A DNA stretch of 35,200 nt. Source: Pseudohongiella sp. GTDB lineage: Bacteria; Pseudomonadota; Gammaproteobacteria; Pseudomonadales; Pseudohongiellaceae. The stretch covers positions 1-35,200 of the forward strand of contig JABMOK010000044.1 of NCBI GenBank assembly GCA_013204155.1, in the 5' to 3' direction. Shown piece after piece: positions 1-8,363 of this stretch. Numbering within the stretch: position 1 is the stretch's first letter; every line of letters begins with the position of its first letter. The translations under genes and the position numbers were made by a program. The notes beneath the pieces are model-generated. The model did not search any database, was not told where the DNA came from, and was given only the letters and a program-made list of their open reading frames with translations.

Positions 1-75
1 GGACGCCTGCAAAAATTACCCACAAAAATAATGGGGAGACAAATTGGACGCCTGCAAAAATTACCCACAAAAATT
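1..75. repeat. Two direct copies of a 29-base dispersed repeat
   Basis: Bases 1-29 and 46-74 are identical (beginning GGACGCCTGC and ending CCACAAAAAT), separated by 16 bases. Related, less exact copies lie at 2132-2153 (same orientation), 2178-2198 (inverted) and 8263-8279 (inverted), and a fragment starts at 3364. All are intergenic. The shape, short dispersed intergenic units sometimes in inverted pairs, resembles REP-type elements. No transposase of the matching kind is visible here. Confidence 0.75.
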
Positions 76-210
76 AGGGTCTATTTTGTTGTTTTTGATT
101 TAAGATCGACATGGCGTCTAATTTAGCCCTTAGGCACGATTGCTTGTCTGCTTTCTATACGAGTAAGTGATTGAATTATCTTTAAAGAAGCAGTTAATGA
201 ATAAACGGAA

Positions 211-2085
211 TTGCCCTGGAGCTTTATCCTGTATTTGAATTCTCTGTACGTGCTCAGCTCACCGGTGAATATTCTTAAATCCAGGATAGGCTGTGCCATT
301 TTTGCGATTCTGCCAATGTTTTTCCTCGCACTTTCCGCCGAGGCGGCCGAAAGCAGTGAGTCAGAGTTGCTTTTACTCGACGGCAACTGGAAAAAAGTCG
401 TTGGCCAACATTTGCTGCCGGTTGGTGATATGGCCGACCGAAGTATCTGGATAGACGTTCAAATTCCCGAGGAGTGGCCTGTTGATGTGTTAAATAGATC
501 CCCCTCAAACCCGAACATAAATCCGCGAATCGCCACCTACGTGCGTGAACTGCCCTTTTCCTCGCCCAGATCGGGTCTTTATTTGCAAGTTGGTGAAATA
601 TACTCGGCTTTCGATCTCTACCTGTCTAATCAGGCAGGGTCATTTACCAAGATTGCATCCAATGGTGATATCTCCTTTCCAAACAGAGATGGGCAGACGG
701 TCTTTAGCCCAATTGCGCTGCCCGAAATACCCGCAAACGCACGACTGGTATTGCAGATCAGCGCTGAAGGCTATCCTTCAACACGGCTAGTCACAGCGCC
801 GATACTTGGCGAGGCCGTTGCTGTCACTTCAAGAATTTGGATTACCCGCACGTTGGTGGCTCTTATCATTGGCGGATTTTTAGCCATTTCCATCCACAAT
901 TTGTTTCTCTGGGTAAGCGGCTCACGACGTCAATCGGAGTATTTGGCGATTGCTATGTTGTCGCTCACTATGATGATGCGTATTGCTGCCAACAATCAGC
1001 TGATAGATATATTGATTTGGTATGTTTTTGACGTTGTACCCACAACCGAGTTGGCATCCCGAGTAAGTTGGTTTACTTTTCCGATGGTCCTGCTTTTATG
1101 GGTTGGAATAATTCGCAGTCTTTTCCCCAAGGATGTAGGCCTCGTCTTGATGACGATTTTTATTGCCCCTTCGATGCTTGTGGTCGCCTCTGCACTTTTA
1201 ACAAGCCCCGAAGTCTACATCACGATTGGCACCTATTTTCGTTTGTTGATGCCGTTATTTTTCGTTCTGTCGGTCTATGTCGTTGTGCGGGTTTTGTGGA
1301 ATCGACGAGCCGGCGCCATGGCAATCTTCGTTGGCATCATCATATTTATAATCGGTCCAATTTATGATTTGGTATTTTATCAACAGGGTAGATATTTTTA
1401 TATAGAGGTCTCCAGTATCACGATGCTGACTTTCTGTATTCTGCAGTCGCTGCAGATTGGTCGCAGCTATACAAGGAGTCTTGAAGCGGCTTCGCAACTT
1501 TCTGGCGAGCTTAAGAGTCTCAATCAAAACCTGGAATCACAGGTTCAGGAACGTACTTCTGCGCTTCGAACCGCCAACGAAAATCTTGAGCAGCAAGCGA
1601 TGACAGATCCACTGACCAAGTTGGCCAACAGGCGTGCATTTATGGCTGTATTTGAAAGAGAAATTGAAAAGGTAAAGCGGTATCAGCGATCCTTTGTCTT
1701 AGCCATGGTCGATATCGATCTTTTCAAAGCCGTTAACGATACCTGGGGACATGATGTGGGCGACAAAGTAATAATAGCGGTTGCCGAAGAACTAAAAGGC
1801 ATAGGTCGAGATTCAGATGTCGTCTCGCGTTATGGCGGGGAAGAGTTTGTTATTCTGTTGCTCGAAACGGATGCCGAAACAGGGCGCCATGCGCTGGAGC
1901 GCATGCGTTCTAATATAGAGTCATTGGAAATTAATGTGGATGGTGCGTCGATCAAAGTAACTGCGAGTTTTGGTATGACAGTCTGTGTCAAAATGGAAGC
2001 ATTAAATGAGGTTCTGAAGCGGGCAGATGAGGCCCTCTATCAAGCCAAAAACAATGGCCGAAATCAGCTGGTCTTTAAAAAATGA
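211..2085 (+). CDS. Membrane diguanylate cyclase with 7TMR-DISM sensor
   Basis: This protein probably makes c-di-GMP from two GTP at the inner membrane in response to an extracytoplasmic cue. An N-terminal signal-like segment (about residues 20-48) is followed by a periplasmic beta-rich domain of the 7TMR-DISMED2 type (about 50-195). A block of seven predicted membrane helices (about 205-415), a short coiled coil (about 425-465) and a GGDEF domain (about 470-624) come next. The active-site loop is GGEEF at residues 542-546. The inhibitory I-site RxxD (RDSD, 533-536) sits exactly five residues before it, so product inhibition is expected. The start is unsure: 211 is TTG, and GTG at 265 would give a more standard signal peptide; neither has a clear ribosome site. 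It stands alone between repeat-bearing intergenic stretches. The family call is firm; the ligand cannot be told. Confidence 0.93.
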   Translation: MPWSFILYLNSLYVLSSPVNILKSRIGCAIFAILPMFFLALSAEAAESSESELLLLDGNWKKVVGQHLLPVGDMADRSIWIDVQIPEEWPVDVLNRSPSNPNINPRIATYVRELPFSSPRSGLYLQVGEIYSAFDLYLSNQAGSFTKIASNGDISFPNRDGQTVFSPIALPEIPANARLVLQISAEGYPSTRLVTAPILGEAVAVTSRIWITRTLVALIIGGFLAISIHNLFLWVSGSRRQSEYLAIAMLSLTMMMRIAANNQLIDILIWYVFDVVPTTELASRVSWFTFPMVLLLWVGIIRSLFPKDVGLVLMTIFIAPSMLVVASALLTSPEVYITIGTYFRLLMPLFFVLSVYVVVRVLWNRRAGAMAIFVGIIIFIIGPIYDLVFYQQGRYFYIEVSSITMLTFCILQSLQIGRSYTRSLEAASQLSGELKSLNQNLESQVQERTSALRTANENLEQQAMTDPLTKLANRRAFMAVFEREIEKVKRYQRSFVLAMVDIDLFKAVNDTWGHDVGDKVIIAVAEELKGIGRDSDVVSRYGGEEFVILLLETDAETGRHALERMRSNIESLEINVDGASIKVTASFGMTVCVKMEALNEVLKRADEALYQAKNNGRNQLVFKK

Positions 2086-2131
2086 AAATTGCATCACACA
2101 GGAAAACAAACGCGAAAAAGGGAAAATAAAC

Positions 2132-2198
2132 TGGACGCCAGCAAAATAAACCCCTGATTTGTTGTCTTTTGTCCGGGATTTATGTGGGTGCCCAATTT
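2132..2198. repeat. Inverted pair of the GGACGCC dispersed repeat
   Basis: A copy at 2132-2153 (TGGACGCCAGCAAAATAAAC...) matches the repeat at 1-74 with a few changes. A shortened copy at 2178-2198 lies in the opposite orientation (ATGTGGGTGCCCAATTT). The two could fold on each other imperfectly. They lie just after the diguanylate cyclase gene, a typical place for REP/BIME-like elements. The match was judged by eye. Confidence 0.5.
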
Positions 2199-2316
2199 AT
2201 TTTCTCTGAATTTGCCCCAATTTATTCCGCGCAAATTAGCTTATAATTAACACTTCTGGCACTATTTTAAGCTTATTCTACCTAACCACCTTTTTGACAC
2301 AGGAAAAAGAAGTCCT

Positions 2317-2769
2317 ATGCATACAGTCACACTACGCAAAATTATTTTTACTTGCCTGCTGGCAGCTCTCAGCGCCTGCGGCCCTGTTGAACAAGTGGCA
2401 GAGGAAGAGAGCGCGGCGACACAGACAATCCCTCTGGAAGGCTCCAACTGGCAGCTGGTACAGATAAAGGTGCTTGGCGGTTTCGTATTTACCCCGGAAG
2501 ATTCGGGTAAGTATGTGCTGAACTTCCGCAGTGAAAACCGGCTCACCGGTACTTCCGATTGCAATGATATTACGGGCACGTGGCTGCAAGAGGATTCCTC
2601 TCTGCGCTTTGAGCCATTTTCTGCATCCCGTAAATTATGCCCGCCGGGATCTCTGCACAATAATTTAGTATTGTACTTGAAGGATACGGTCGCCCATGAA
2701 TTCCGTGACGGTCATATGTTGCTGTCCACTACTACCGAAGGCATTGAAATGGAATTTGAATCTCGCTAG
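2317..2769 (+). CDS. META-domain (HslJ-like) lipoprotein
   Basis: The N-terminus is a lipoprotein signal: a basic start, a hydrophobic stretch and the lipobox LSAC with Cys21 as the expected acylated residue. The rest (about residues 38-148) is a META domain of the HslJ type. The typical GSNWQL opening, the LTGTSDCNDITGTW core and a conserved Cys pair are all visible. META proteins are envelope proteins; E. coli HslJ is heat-induced and linked to novobiocin resistance, but the exact job of the family is not known. The length (150 residues) is normal for a single-domain member. A purine-rich stretch (AGGAAAAAGAAG) precedes the ATG. The gene lies 51 bases before the next ORF on the same strand and might be co-transcribed with it. 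Confidence 0.88.
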   Translation: MHTVTLRKIIFTCLLAALSACGPVEQVAEEESAATQTIPLEGSNWQLVQIKVLGGFVFTPEDSGKYVLNFRSENRLTGTSDCNDITGTWLQEDSSLRFEPFSASRKLCPPGSLHNNLVLYLKDTVAHEFRDGHMLLSTTTEGIEMEFESR

Positions 2770-2819
2770 TTGTAAAAATAATTGCCAGACGAGTTTAAGG
2801 AAAGTCTAAGGGAAGGCAA

Positions 2820-3335
2820 ATGAATCTAGAACAGGCCGCGCTTATAGGTGAAATGATCGGCGGCATGGGTGTTGTGTTGTCATTGCTCTTTTTAGCATCT
2901 GAGTTACGCAGAAACACAAGACAGTCGCAGCGGGACGCCATGGCTTTATTAACGTCGAAGCGAAACGAAATGATGAATGTCTTAATGGAAAATCCCGAGT
3001 TGTCTGCTATTGTTTGGCGCTGTTTGTCAGGGCAGCGAGTTCCGGCGCATGAATGGTCGCGTTTTAGCGTTTATCTCTATACCAACATGGTAAACATTGA
3101 GTTAGGATTTAAAAAAATATGGGCCAATGAAGTTGACCCTGTAACCGCAGAAACGTGGCGAGAGGGGGCGGATTGGTGGCTTAAATACCCTGGAATGAGA
3201 TTCTGGTGGAAAACCATCCCGGTAGGCTTGTCGCATCGATTTAGGGGCTACATTGATCAGCGCTTAGAAGCTATCGAAGTAGATGGGAGGGAATGCGACA
3301 AGGTTGTCGCTTCGTTGCCTGAAAAGAACAAATAG
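2820..3335 (+). CDS. Small membrane-anchored protein of unknown function
   Basis: I do not recognise a named family. The N-terminus (about residues 5-27) is one hydrophobic segment followed by a basic RRNTR stretch, so a single membrane anchor with a cytoplasmic body is likely. The body is helical and rich in Trp and Arg. Its pattern, asking how old residues of a long helical bundle pack around Trp-rich segments (WWLKYPGMRFWW), is shared by many uncharacterised proteobacterial proteins of about 150-180 residues. A strong ribosome site (AAGGGAAGG) precedes the ATG. The stop codon TAG is the end of the first unit of a 10-base tandem repeat that continues past the gene. Confidence 0.75.
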   Translation: MNLEQAALIGEMIGGMGVVLSLLFLASELRRNTRQSQRDAMALLTSKRNEMMNVLMENPELSAIVWRCLSGQRVPAHEWSRFSVYLYTNMVNIELGFKKIWANEVDPVTAETWREGADWWLKYPGMRFWWKTIPVGLSHRFRGYIDQRLEAIEVDGRECDKVVASLPEKNK

Positions 3336-3355
3336 GAACAAATAGGAACAAATAG
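3326..3355. repeat. Tandem repeat, 3 x 10 bases, spanning a stop codon
   Basis: GAACAAATAG occurs three times without a gap. The first copy contains the stop codon of the upstream gene (TAG 3333-3335). Because the unit is 10 bases, the TAGs at 3333, 3343 and 3353 fall in three different frames, so all frames are closed. Confidence 0.9.
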
Positions 3356-3429
3356 AAATAAATCGGACGCCCGAAATCCCCGAATAACTCCCCAAGCGTT
3401 TTAGCGATCTCCAGACGAGTTGGACAGGC

Positions 3430-3462
3430 ACCCGCGTATGTTCCCGCTTTTATCTCGCGGGT
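3430..3462. other. Inverted repeat upstream of the FMN-binding protein
   Basis: ACCCGCG at 3430-3436 pairs perfectly with CGCGGGT at 3456-3462 across a 19-base loop. No T-run follows, so it is not a convincing terminator; it could be a weak mRNA hairpin or a protein site. Otherwise the gap 3356-3530 shows only a fragment of the GGACGCC repeat at 3364. Confidence 0.3.
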
Positions 3463-3530
3463 ATTATGTGTTCCAATAGTTTCTCGTTAATTCGCAAGAT
3501 AAAACAGAATATTGAAAAACGGATTTAGAT

Positions 3531-4127
3531 ATGTCTCCCCCGCCTACAGCTAGATCAGGCCGTCATTTCCTTGTGGTACTTGGGCTTATGGCCGCTGCCA
3601 TCCTGTTCGGTGAGGTTCAAAGCGTAATGATGGGTCTCGATAACAGGGCGCAGCAAATCGCTGCCCAGAGCGAAGAGCTTTCCGATGCCGGTCTTGAATT
3701 GCTGAAGGGCGTGATGCCCGGGGCAGAGAGTTTCGCTGAGAAAGAAGGGGAGTTACCGGTATTCAAGGCGTACCGTGCTGGCCCGGAAAGTTCAGAGCAG
3801 ACGCTGATGGGCTACGCTTTTCTGACCGCCGATATGCCGCCGGAGGAAGTTGGGTATAGCGGCCCTATCGAGGTGTTGGTGGGTATCGATCTGGAGGGGA
3901 ATATCACCGGCATCAAAGTGCTGTTTTACAAAGAATCGATTCGCAGGATATGGGGGGATTTTTTATCCAGAGACGGTTACCAGGAGCAATTTGCCGGCAA
4001 GCATGTCTCAGACCTGTTCGAGATAGGCAGTGATGTAGACGGAATCTCGCGAGCCACGATCACGGTGAGGGCGATGTCCAGAGAAATCCGCAATTCCGCC
4101 CGCCAGGTGGCTCAAGCCTATCTGTGA
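3531..4127 (+). CDS. FMN-binding domain protein (RnfG/NosR-like)
   Basis: A single N-terminal membrane segment (about residues 11-30) anchors a periplasmic FMN-binding domain (about 90-198). The conserved C-terminal block reads DGISRATITV at residues 170-179. It resembles the RnfG/NqrC/NosR flavinylation motif, in which ApbE links FMN to a Thr; here that would be Thr176. The size (198 residues) is close to RnfG, but there is no rnf, nqr, nos or apbE gene nearby. It is therefore an orphan flavoprotein, perhaps an electron carrier for a membrane partner encoded elsewhere. The RBS is poor. Confidence is good for the domain and low for the partner. Confidence 0.82.
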   Translation: MSPPPTARSGRHFLVVLGLMAAAILFGEVQSVMMGLDNRAQQIAAQSEELSDAGLELLKGVMPGAESFAEKEGELPVFKAYRAGPESSEQTLMGYAFLTADMPPEEVGYSGPIEVLVGIDLEGNITGIKVLFYKESIRRIWGDFLSRDGYQEQFAGKHVSDLFEIGSDVDGISRATITVRAMSREIRNSARQVAQAYL

Positions 4128-4228
4128 GAGAAAAAGGGGCAATCCAATTTAGTCTTAAAAAACCGCATTTGATCACCATTTGGTAGATGTTATTCTCCTT
4201 CTTATCGAACCCAACGGAAACAAACACT

Positions 4229-5086
4229 ATGTCGGCACTAGTATTGGATGGAAAGGCGCTAGCCAAAAAATTTGAGCATGAGCTGTCCCTCAGGATTGCT
4301 GCGTTAAAGAAAGCTAATCATGGAGCCACCCCGATTCTGGCGACTATTCTCGTTGGCGATGACCCGGCTTCAGCCACCTACGTTAGAATGAAAGGCAATG
4401 CCTGTGAACGTATCGGTATGGAATCTTTGAAGGTGGAACTACCTGCTTCTACCTCGACCCAGCAACTGCGCAACATAATCGAAGAGCTGAATAACAATGC
4501 CAACGTTAATGGCATTCTTCTCCAGCATCCGGTACCTGAACAGATAGATGAAAGGTTATGTTTTGATTCCATCGATGTGAGTAAAGATGTCGATGGGGTG
4601 ACCTGTATCGGTTTCGGCAGAATGGCGATGGGTGCAAAAGCTTATGGCTGTGCAACCCCCAAGGGGATAATGCGTCTACTCGAAGCCTACGATATATCCC
4701 TCGAAGGAAAGGAAGCCGTGGTTGTCGGCCGCAGCCCAATTCTAGGCAAGCCAATGGCGATGATGTTGCTAAATGCAAATGCAACGGTGACCATCTGTCA
4801 TTCCAAAACCTTAAATTTACCAGATGTTATCAAGCGGGCAGACGTTGTTGTCGGCACGCTAGGCCGTCCAGAATACATTAAGGCTGATTGGATCAAAGAT
4901 GATGCTATTGTTATTGACGCGGGCTCTCATCCAGGCGGAGTAGGGGATATAGAACTCGCCCCGCTGGTAGATCGTGTTCGTGCCTACACTCCCGTACCTG
5001 GAGGTGTTGGGCCAATGACAATCAATACACTGATTTACCAATCCGTGGAGGCTGGTGAGAAGAAATTGGCTGCGCTGATGGAATAG
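4229..5086 (+). CDS. folD: Bifunctional methylene-THF dehydrogenase/cyclohydrolase FolD
   Basis: FolD interconverts 5,10-methylene-THF, methenyl-THF and 10-formyl-THF in the cytosol with NADP, feeding purine and formyl-Met synthesis. The catalytic Tyr51 and Lys55 stand in the expected YVxxK arrangement. The stretch ILLQHPVP holds the conserved Gln of the folate site, although the usual PLP there is changed to [18 protein letters not shown] (nucleotide-binding loop) and PGGVGPMT are all present. The frame is open from an ATG at 4187, but the ATG at 4229 gives 285 residues, the normal length, so I use it. A hairpin starts on the stop codon. It is a single gene. Confidence 0.95.
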   Translation: MSALVLDGKALAKKFEHELSLRIAALKKANHGATPILATILVGDDPASATYVRMKGNACERIGMESLKVELPASTSTQQLRNIIEELNNNANVNGILLQHPVPEQIDERLCFDSIDVSKDVDGVTCIGFGRMAMGAKAYGCATPKGIMRLLEAYDISLEGKEAVVVGRSPILGKPMAMMLLNANATVTICHSKTLNLPDVIKRADVVVGTLGRPEYIKADWIKDDAIVIDAGSHPGGVGDIELAPLVDRVRAYTPVPGGVGPMTINTLIYQSVEAGEKKLAALME

Positions 5087-5118
5087 GAAAGGGCGGCTCT
5101 GTAGCGGCCCTATTTCCT
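5085..5118 (+). terminator. Likely terminator hairpin after folD
   Basis: AGGAAA-GGGC at 5085-5094 pairs with GCCC (5107-5110) and TTTCCT (5113-5118), with a two-base bulge and an inner GC/GC pair around the loop TCTGTA. It begins inside the folD stop codon. There is no long T-run, so termination strength is uncertain. Confidence 0.6.
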
Positions 5119-5159
5119 CTGAGGGCTGTTAAAAATACACCAATGAATGAGCTCTAATT

Positions 5160-5879
5160 ATGATTGATCGAGAAGTTGATATTCAAACAAAAGATGGCAC
5201 GATGAACGCGTTCATCACTCACCCCGAAGAAGGAGGCCCGCATCCACTGGTAATGTTTTTGATGGATGCGCCAGGTAAGCGTGAAGAACTGCACGACATG
5301 GCGCGCCGGTTGGGTTCGGCAGGGTATTACGTGATGCTGCCCAATCTTTACTATCGGCGGGTGCGCGAATTTCGGATAGAGAACGCCAGCAGGGAGGAGA
5401 TGTTTGCGCATATGAATTCGCTCAGCAACGCCCTGGTGTGTGAAGACATCGAGGCGTTACTGAATTTTTCGGACAATGACAGTGCCGCGCGTGACGGCAA
5501 GGTTGGCTGTGTCGGCTACTGCATGAGTGGCCCATTCGCATTTGCGGCAGCGTCGGCCTTTCCCGAACGGATCGCCGCCAGTGCTTCTTTTCATGGGGTC
5601 GACCTGATCACGGACAGTGCGGACTCACCTCATCTGGATGCCGAAAAGATCAAGGGTGAAATGTACTTCGGTTGTGCGGAAACAGACGAGTATGCCCCGA
5701 AGCAAATGATCGATGATCTGGAAGCCTATCTGGCGGACAAGAACTTAAAATCCCGTATCGAATGGTATCCGGGAACAGAACACGGATTTGTTTTCCCGTT
5801 GAGACAAGGCAAATACGACAAGGCGGCAGCCGAGCGGCATTGGGAACGGTTGTTGGCGATGTTTGGCCGTTGTTTGTAG
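5160..5879 (+). CDS. Dienelactone hydrolase family protein
   Basis: This is a cytosolic alpha/beta hydrolase of the dienelactone hydrolase family. The nucleophile is Cys121 in GYCMSG, with Asp176 (AETDEYAP) and His208 (TEHGFVFP) completing the Cys-Asp-His triad. The triad spacing matches classical DLH (Cys123, Asp171, His202). The length (239) is normal and no signal peptide is present. No chlorocatechol or other aromatic-degradation genes lie around it, so the true substrate is unknown; many relatives are general carboxylesterases. The ATG lies 73 bases after folD, beyond the hairpin, so it probably has its own promoter. Confidence 0.92.
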   Translation: MIDREVDIQTKDGTMNAFITHPEEGGPHPLVMFLMDAPGKREELHDMARRLGSAGYYVMLPNLYYRRVREFRIENASREEMFAHMNSLSNALVCEDIEALLNFSDNDSAARDGKVGCVGYCMSGPFAFAAASAFPERIAASASFHGVDLITDSADSPHLDAEKIKGEMYFGCAETDEYAPKQMIDDLEAYLADKNLKSRIEWYPGTEHGFVFPLRQGKYDKAAAERHWERLLAMFGRCL

Positions 5880-6184
5880 TAATACTCAGAGTGCGCTTAT
5901 CGCTGCATTTGACTATGGAACTATCGGTTAATAAGTGGGATACTTTATTACGTTCCAAAATTCCATTTTCCTTTCTTGTCTTTGCTATTCCCAGGGTTTA
6001 TCTTTTAGTTCGCTATTTTCCGTCAAAACGCCAAAGTGTATAAGGCCTGCTTTGCGAGGCTACAACAGGCATCGCAAATCGCACGCAGTCAGACGCGGCG
6101 GGAAGGGAATGGCACAGTAAAGATTACTTTTTATCCATTAGTTCACGAGACTCTAATAATCTGTAACAAAACGAGGATAGGGCT
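5880..6184. other. Intergenic gap, no gene seen
   Basis: These 305 bases hold short open frames without coding character or ribosome sites. No clear hairpin with a T-run, no repeat and no tRNA-like fold was seen. A GAGGAT sequence just before 6185 is the probable ribosome site of the next gene. Confidence 0.5.
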
Positions 6185-8068
6185 ATGGTTTACAAATTCA
6201 GTCATAAAATCGTTAAAGTCGCCGGGAAGAACCGCAAGCTAAACGCCATAAAAGATGTCCCGGATATCCGCGATCGCTGGTACGAACCCGCACTGATACA
6301 ACTAAAGCATAAGGTAGACAATCGCCGCTACGCCTACATTCGCGATCAGGGTGAAGAAGGGGCGTGCACGGGTTTTGGTCTGGCCGCAGCCATCGATGTG
6401 CTTAATCGCAAAAACGCTATACAAGAGTTCAAAGCCAGTGCCCGCATGCTGTATGAAATGGCGAAGAAGCATGATGAATGGCCGGGAGATCGTTACTCGG
6501 GTTCCAGTTGTCGAGGCGCCATACGCGGTTGGAAGAACATGGGTGTCTGCGCTGAAACTGACTGGCGCTTCGTGTCGAATAAAGCCGGAACCCTGAGCGT
6601 AGGCCGAGCGGTTGCCGCGCGCAGGAATGCACTGGGCGCCTATTATCGACTGCGGCCCGAGGTAAATGATTATCACGCCGCGTTGAACGAGGTAGATGCA
6701 ATCTATGTGTCCGCCGATGTGCACGATGGCTGGTGGGAGCCGAAGGCAAAGAGTAAGAATGCGACCGCTGTGATTCAGCCCAGCAGTACGCCATCCGGAG
6801 GCCATGCCTTCTGTATCGTTGGCTACAACGGGGATGGCTTTATCGTACAAAATTCATGGGGGAAAACCTGGGGCTCTAAAGGCTTCGCGCTCTGGCTTTA
6901 CGAAGACTGGCTGGCGAATATCTGTGACGGCTGGGTATTCAGATTAGCGGTACCTACACCGCAGATATTTGGCGTGACAGCGCGCTCTCGCGCCGAAGCG
7001 GGTTCGGAGTCTGCTAAGTCGGCGCCCAAGCGCCTTGAAATCGCCGGGCATTTTGCGCACTTCGATGACGGGAATTTTAAACCAAGAGGCGATTACTGGA
7101 GTTCGGCAGAAGACATACAGCACACGGCTAATCTGCTTAAGACCTCTGCTGACAAGTATCAGCATTTGTTGATTTTTGCCCACGGCGGACTCAATAGCCC
7201 GAAGGCCTCTGCGACCCGAATTGCTGCACTGAAGGACGGTTTTCGGCGTAACGGCATCTATCCCTTTCATATCATGTATGACACGGGTTTGGGCGAAGAA
7301 TTAAAAGATGCGGTGCTGCGGGCATTCACGAGTCAGCGTACCGAGGGTTTTTTGCGCGAGTTAGGTGACAAACTGATTGAGCGCACCGATACACTCATCG
7401 AGGACCTGGTACGCAAGCCCGTTACGCCACTTTGGGATGAAATGAAGCGGGATGCACGTGTTCCCTTTGAACAAGCCACGAGCAACAAAATTAATGATGG
7501 CACATTTGTGATTCAAACCTTTGCTGAGAGCTTGCGCGGCACTGGTATGAAGAACCATTTGGCGGGCCACAGTACGGGTGGTGTGTTGCTTGGTCATCTA
7601 TTAGGCGCGCTGGATCGACTCGGCATTCCAGATTTGATCGCCAGTTGCAGCCTGATGGCACCGGCTTGCACGATCGATTTCTATAAAACGCATTATCAAC
7701 CCAGGTTAGGAAAGTCTGCTAACGGCAAGGTTTCGCTCCCGGTTCTTGATATATACAATCTTAACAAGCAGCTGGAATTAGACGATCAGGTGGCGGCAGT
7801 ATACCGAAAATCACTGTTGTATCTGGTGTCCAGGTCTTTTGAACGGGCAACTGATGCAAAAATACTTGGCATGCAGCGCTACTCAGAAAAGCTTTCCGAA
7901 AATCCTGCGCTGAAGATTGTTTATTCCAATGGTAAAACCGGCAGTACCCGCAGCGAATCTCACGGTGGCTTTGACAATGATGTCAACACCATGAATTCTC
8001 TGTTGAAGCGCATTCTCGGTAAGGCACCTTCCTTGCCCTTTGCCAAGGAAGAGATGAAGGGGTATTAG
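6185..8068 (+). CDS. Papain-like (C1) peptidase fused to alpha/beta hydrolase
   Basis: The N-terminal half (about residues 20-255) is a C1 papain-fold peptidase. Its marks are the oxyanion Gln in RDQGEEG, nucleophile Cys61 in GACTGF, His207 in GGHAFCIVGY and Asn223 in QNSWGKTWG. The usual Trp after the catalytic Cys is replaced by Thr. The C-terminal half (about 290-620) is an alpha/beta hydrolase: an oxyanion-type HGG at 333-335, the nucleophile elbow GHSTGG with Ser463, and a probable catalytic His593 in SHGGFDND. There is no signal peptide or propeptide, so the protein is expected to be cytosolic and active without the zymogen step known for papains. Neighbours are unrelated. Both active sites look intact. 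Substrates are unknown; a role acting on an acylated or ester-linked peptide is only a guess. Confidence 0.9.
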   Translation: MVYKFSHKIVKVAGKNRKLNAIKDVPDIRDRWYEPALIQLKHKVDNRRYAYIRDQGEEGACTGFGLAAAIDVLNRKNAIQEFKASARMLYEMAKKHDEWPGDRYSGSSCRGAIRGWKNMGVCAETDWRFVSNKAGTLSVGRAVAARRNALGAYYRLRPEVNDYHAALNEVDAIYVSADVHDGWWEPKAKSKNATAVIQPSSTPSGGHAFCIVGYNGDGFIVQNSWGKTWGSKGFALWLYEDWLANICDGWVFRLAVPTPQIFGVTARSRAEAGSESAKSAPKRLEIAGHFAHFDDGNFKPRGDYWSSAEDIQHTANLLKTSADKYQHLLIFAHGGLNSPKASATRIAALKDGFRRNGIYPFHIMYDTGLGEELKDAVLRAFTSQRTEGFLRELGDKLIERTDTLIEDLVRKPVTPLWDEMKRDARVPFEQATSNKINDGTFVIQTFAESLRGTGMKNHLAGHSTGGVLLGHLLGALDRLGIPDLIASCSLMAPACTIDFYKTHYQPRLGKSANGKVSLPVLDIYNLNKQLELDDQVAAVYRKSLLYLVSRSFERATDAKILGMQRYSEKLSENPALKIVYSNGKTGSTRSESHGGFDNDVNTMNSLLKRILGKAPSLPFAKEEMKGY

Positions 8069-8140
8069 TTTCGATAAAGAGCGGCGTCGCTTCCAGGCTG
8101 AAAAATTGCAGCTGGATCTTATCCTGTAAATTAGAAAATC

Positions 8141-8281
8141 GGGTCAGATTTAATGATTCTGTTAACGTCTTGTCGCGACAAACCTGATCATAATGAAAAC
8201 GCGCGAATTAACCCCAAGAAATGTCTTTACTTCTATTCGGTGGTCAAGTAAATCTGCTCTCTATTTTGTGGGTGTCTAAGA
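8141..8281. repeat. REP/RAYT-like relics and a palindrome before the cupin gene
   Basis: The gap 8069-8363 contains GGGTCAGATTTAATG at 8141, a form often seen at REP-associated (RAYT) sites. It also has the perfect 12-base palindrome TTGTCGCGACAA at 8170-8181 and an inverted copy of the dispersed repeat (ATTTTGTGGGTGTC) at 8263-8276. No gene is visible in this gap. The RAYT likeness is from memory of such sequences, not a search. Confidence 0.35.
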
Positions 8282-8363
8282 TCCAAGTATCTAAGTTCCG
8301 CTCCAGGTTGCACGCGTAATTCATTCAAAGCGAATTTTTTAATAGAGGTAAGGGGAAGTAAAT

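Noticed and set aside
2262-2660. 132-codon minus-strand ORF over the META lipoprotein gene
   Set aside because: It is a shadow of the plus-strand gene, whose lipobox and META motifs are clear.
5762-6242. Several overlapping short ORFs after the dienelactone hydrolase gene
   Set aside because: They have no ribosome sites, unusual composition and partly overlap firm genes.
6302-6850. 182-codon minus-strand ORF inside the peptidase-hydrolase gene
   Set aside because: It lies opposite intact peptidase motifs and has no family signature of its own.
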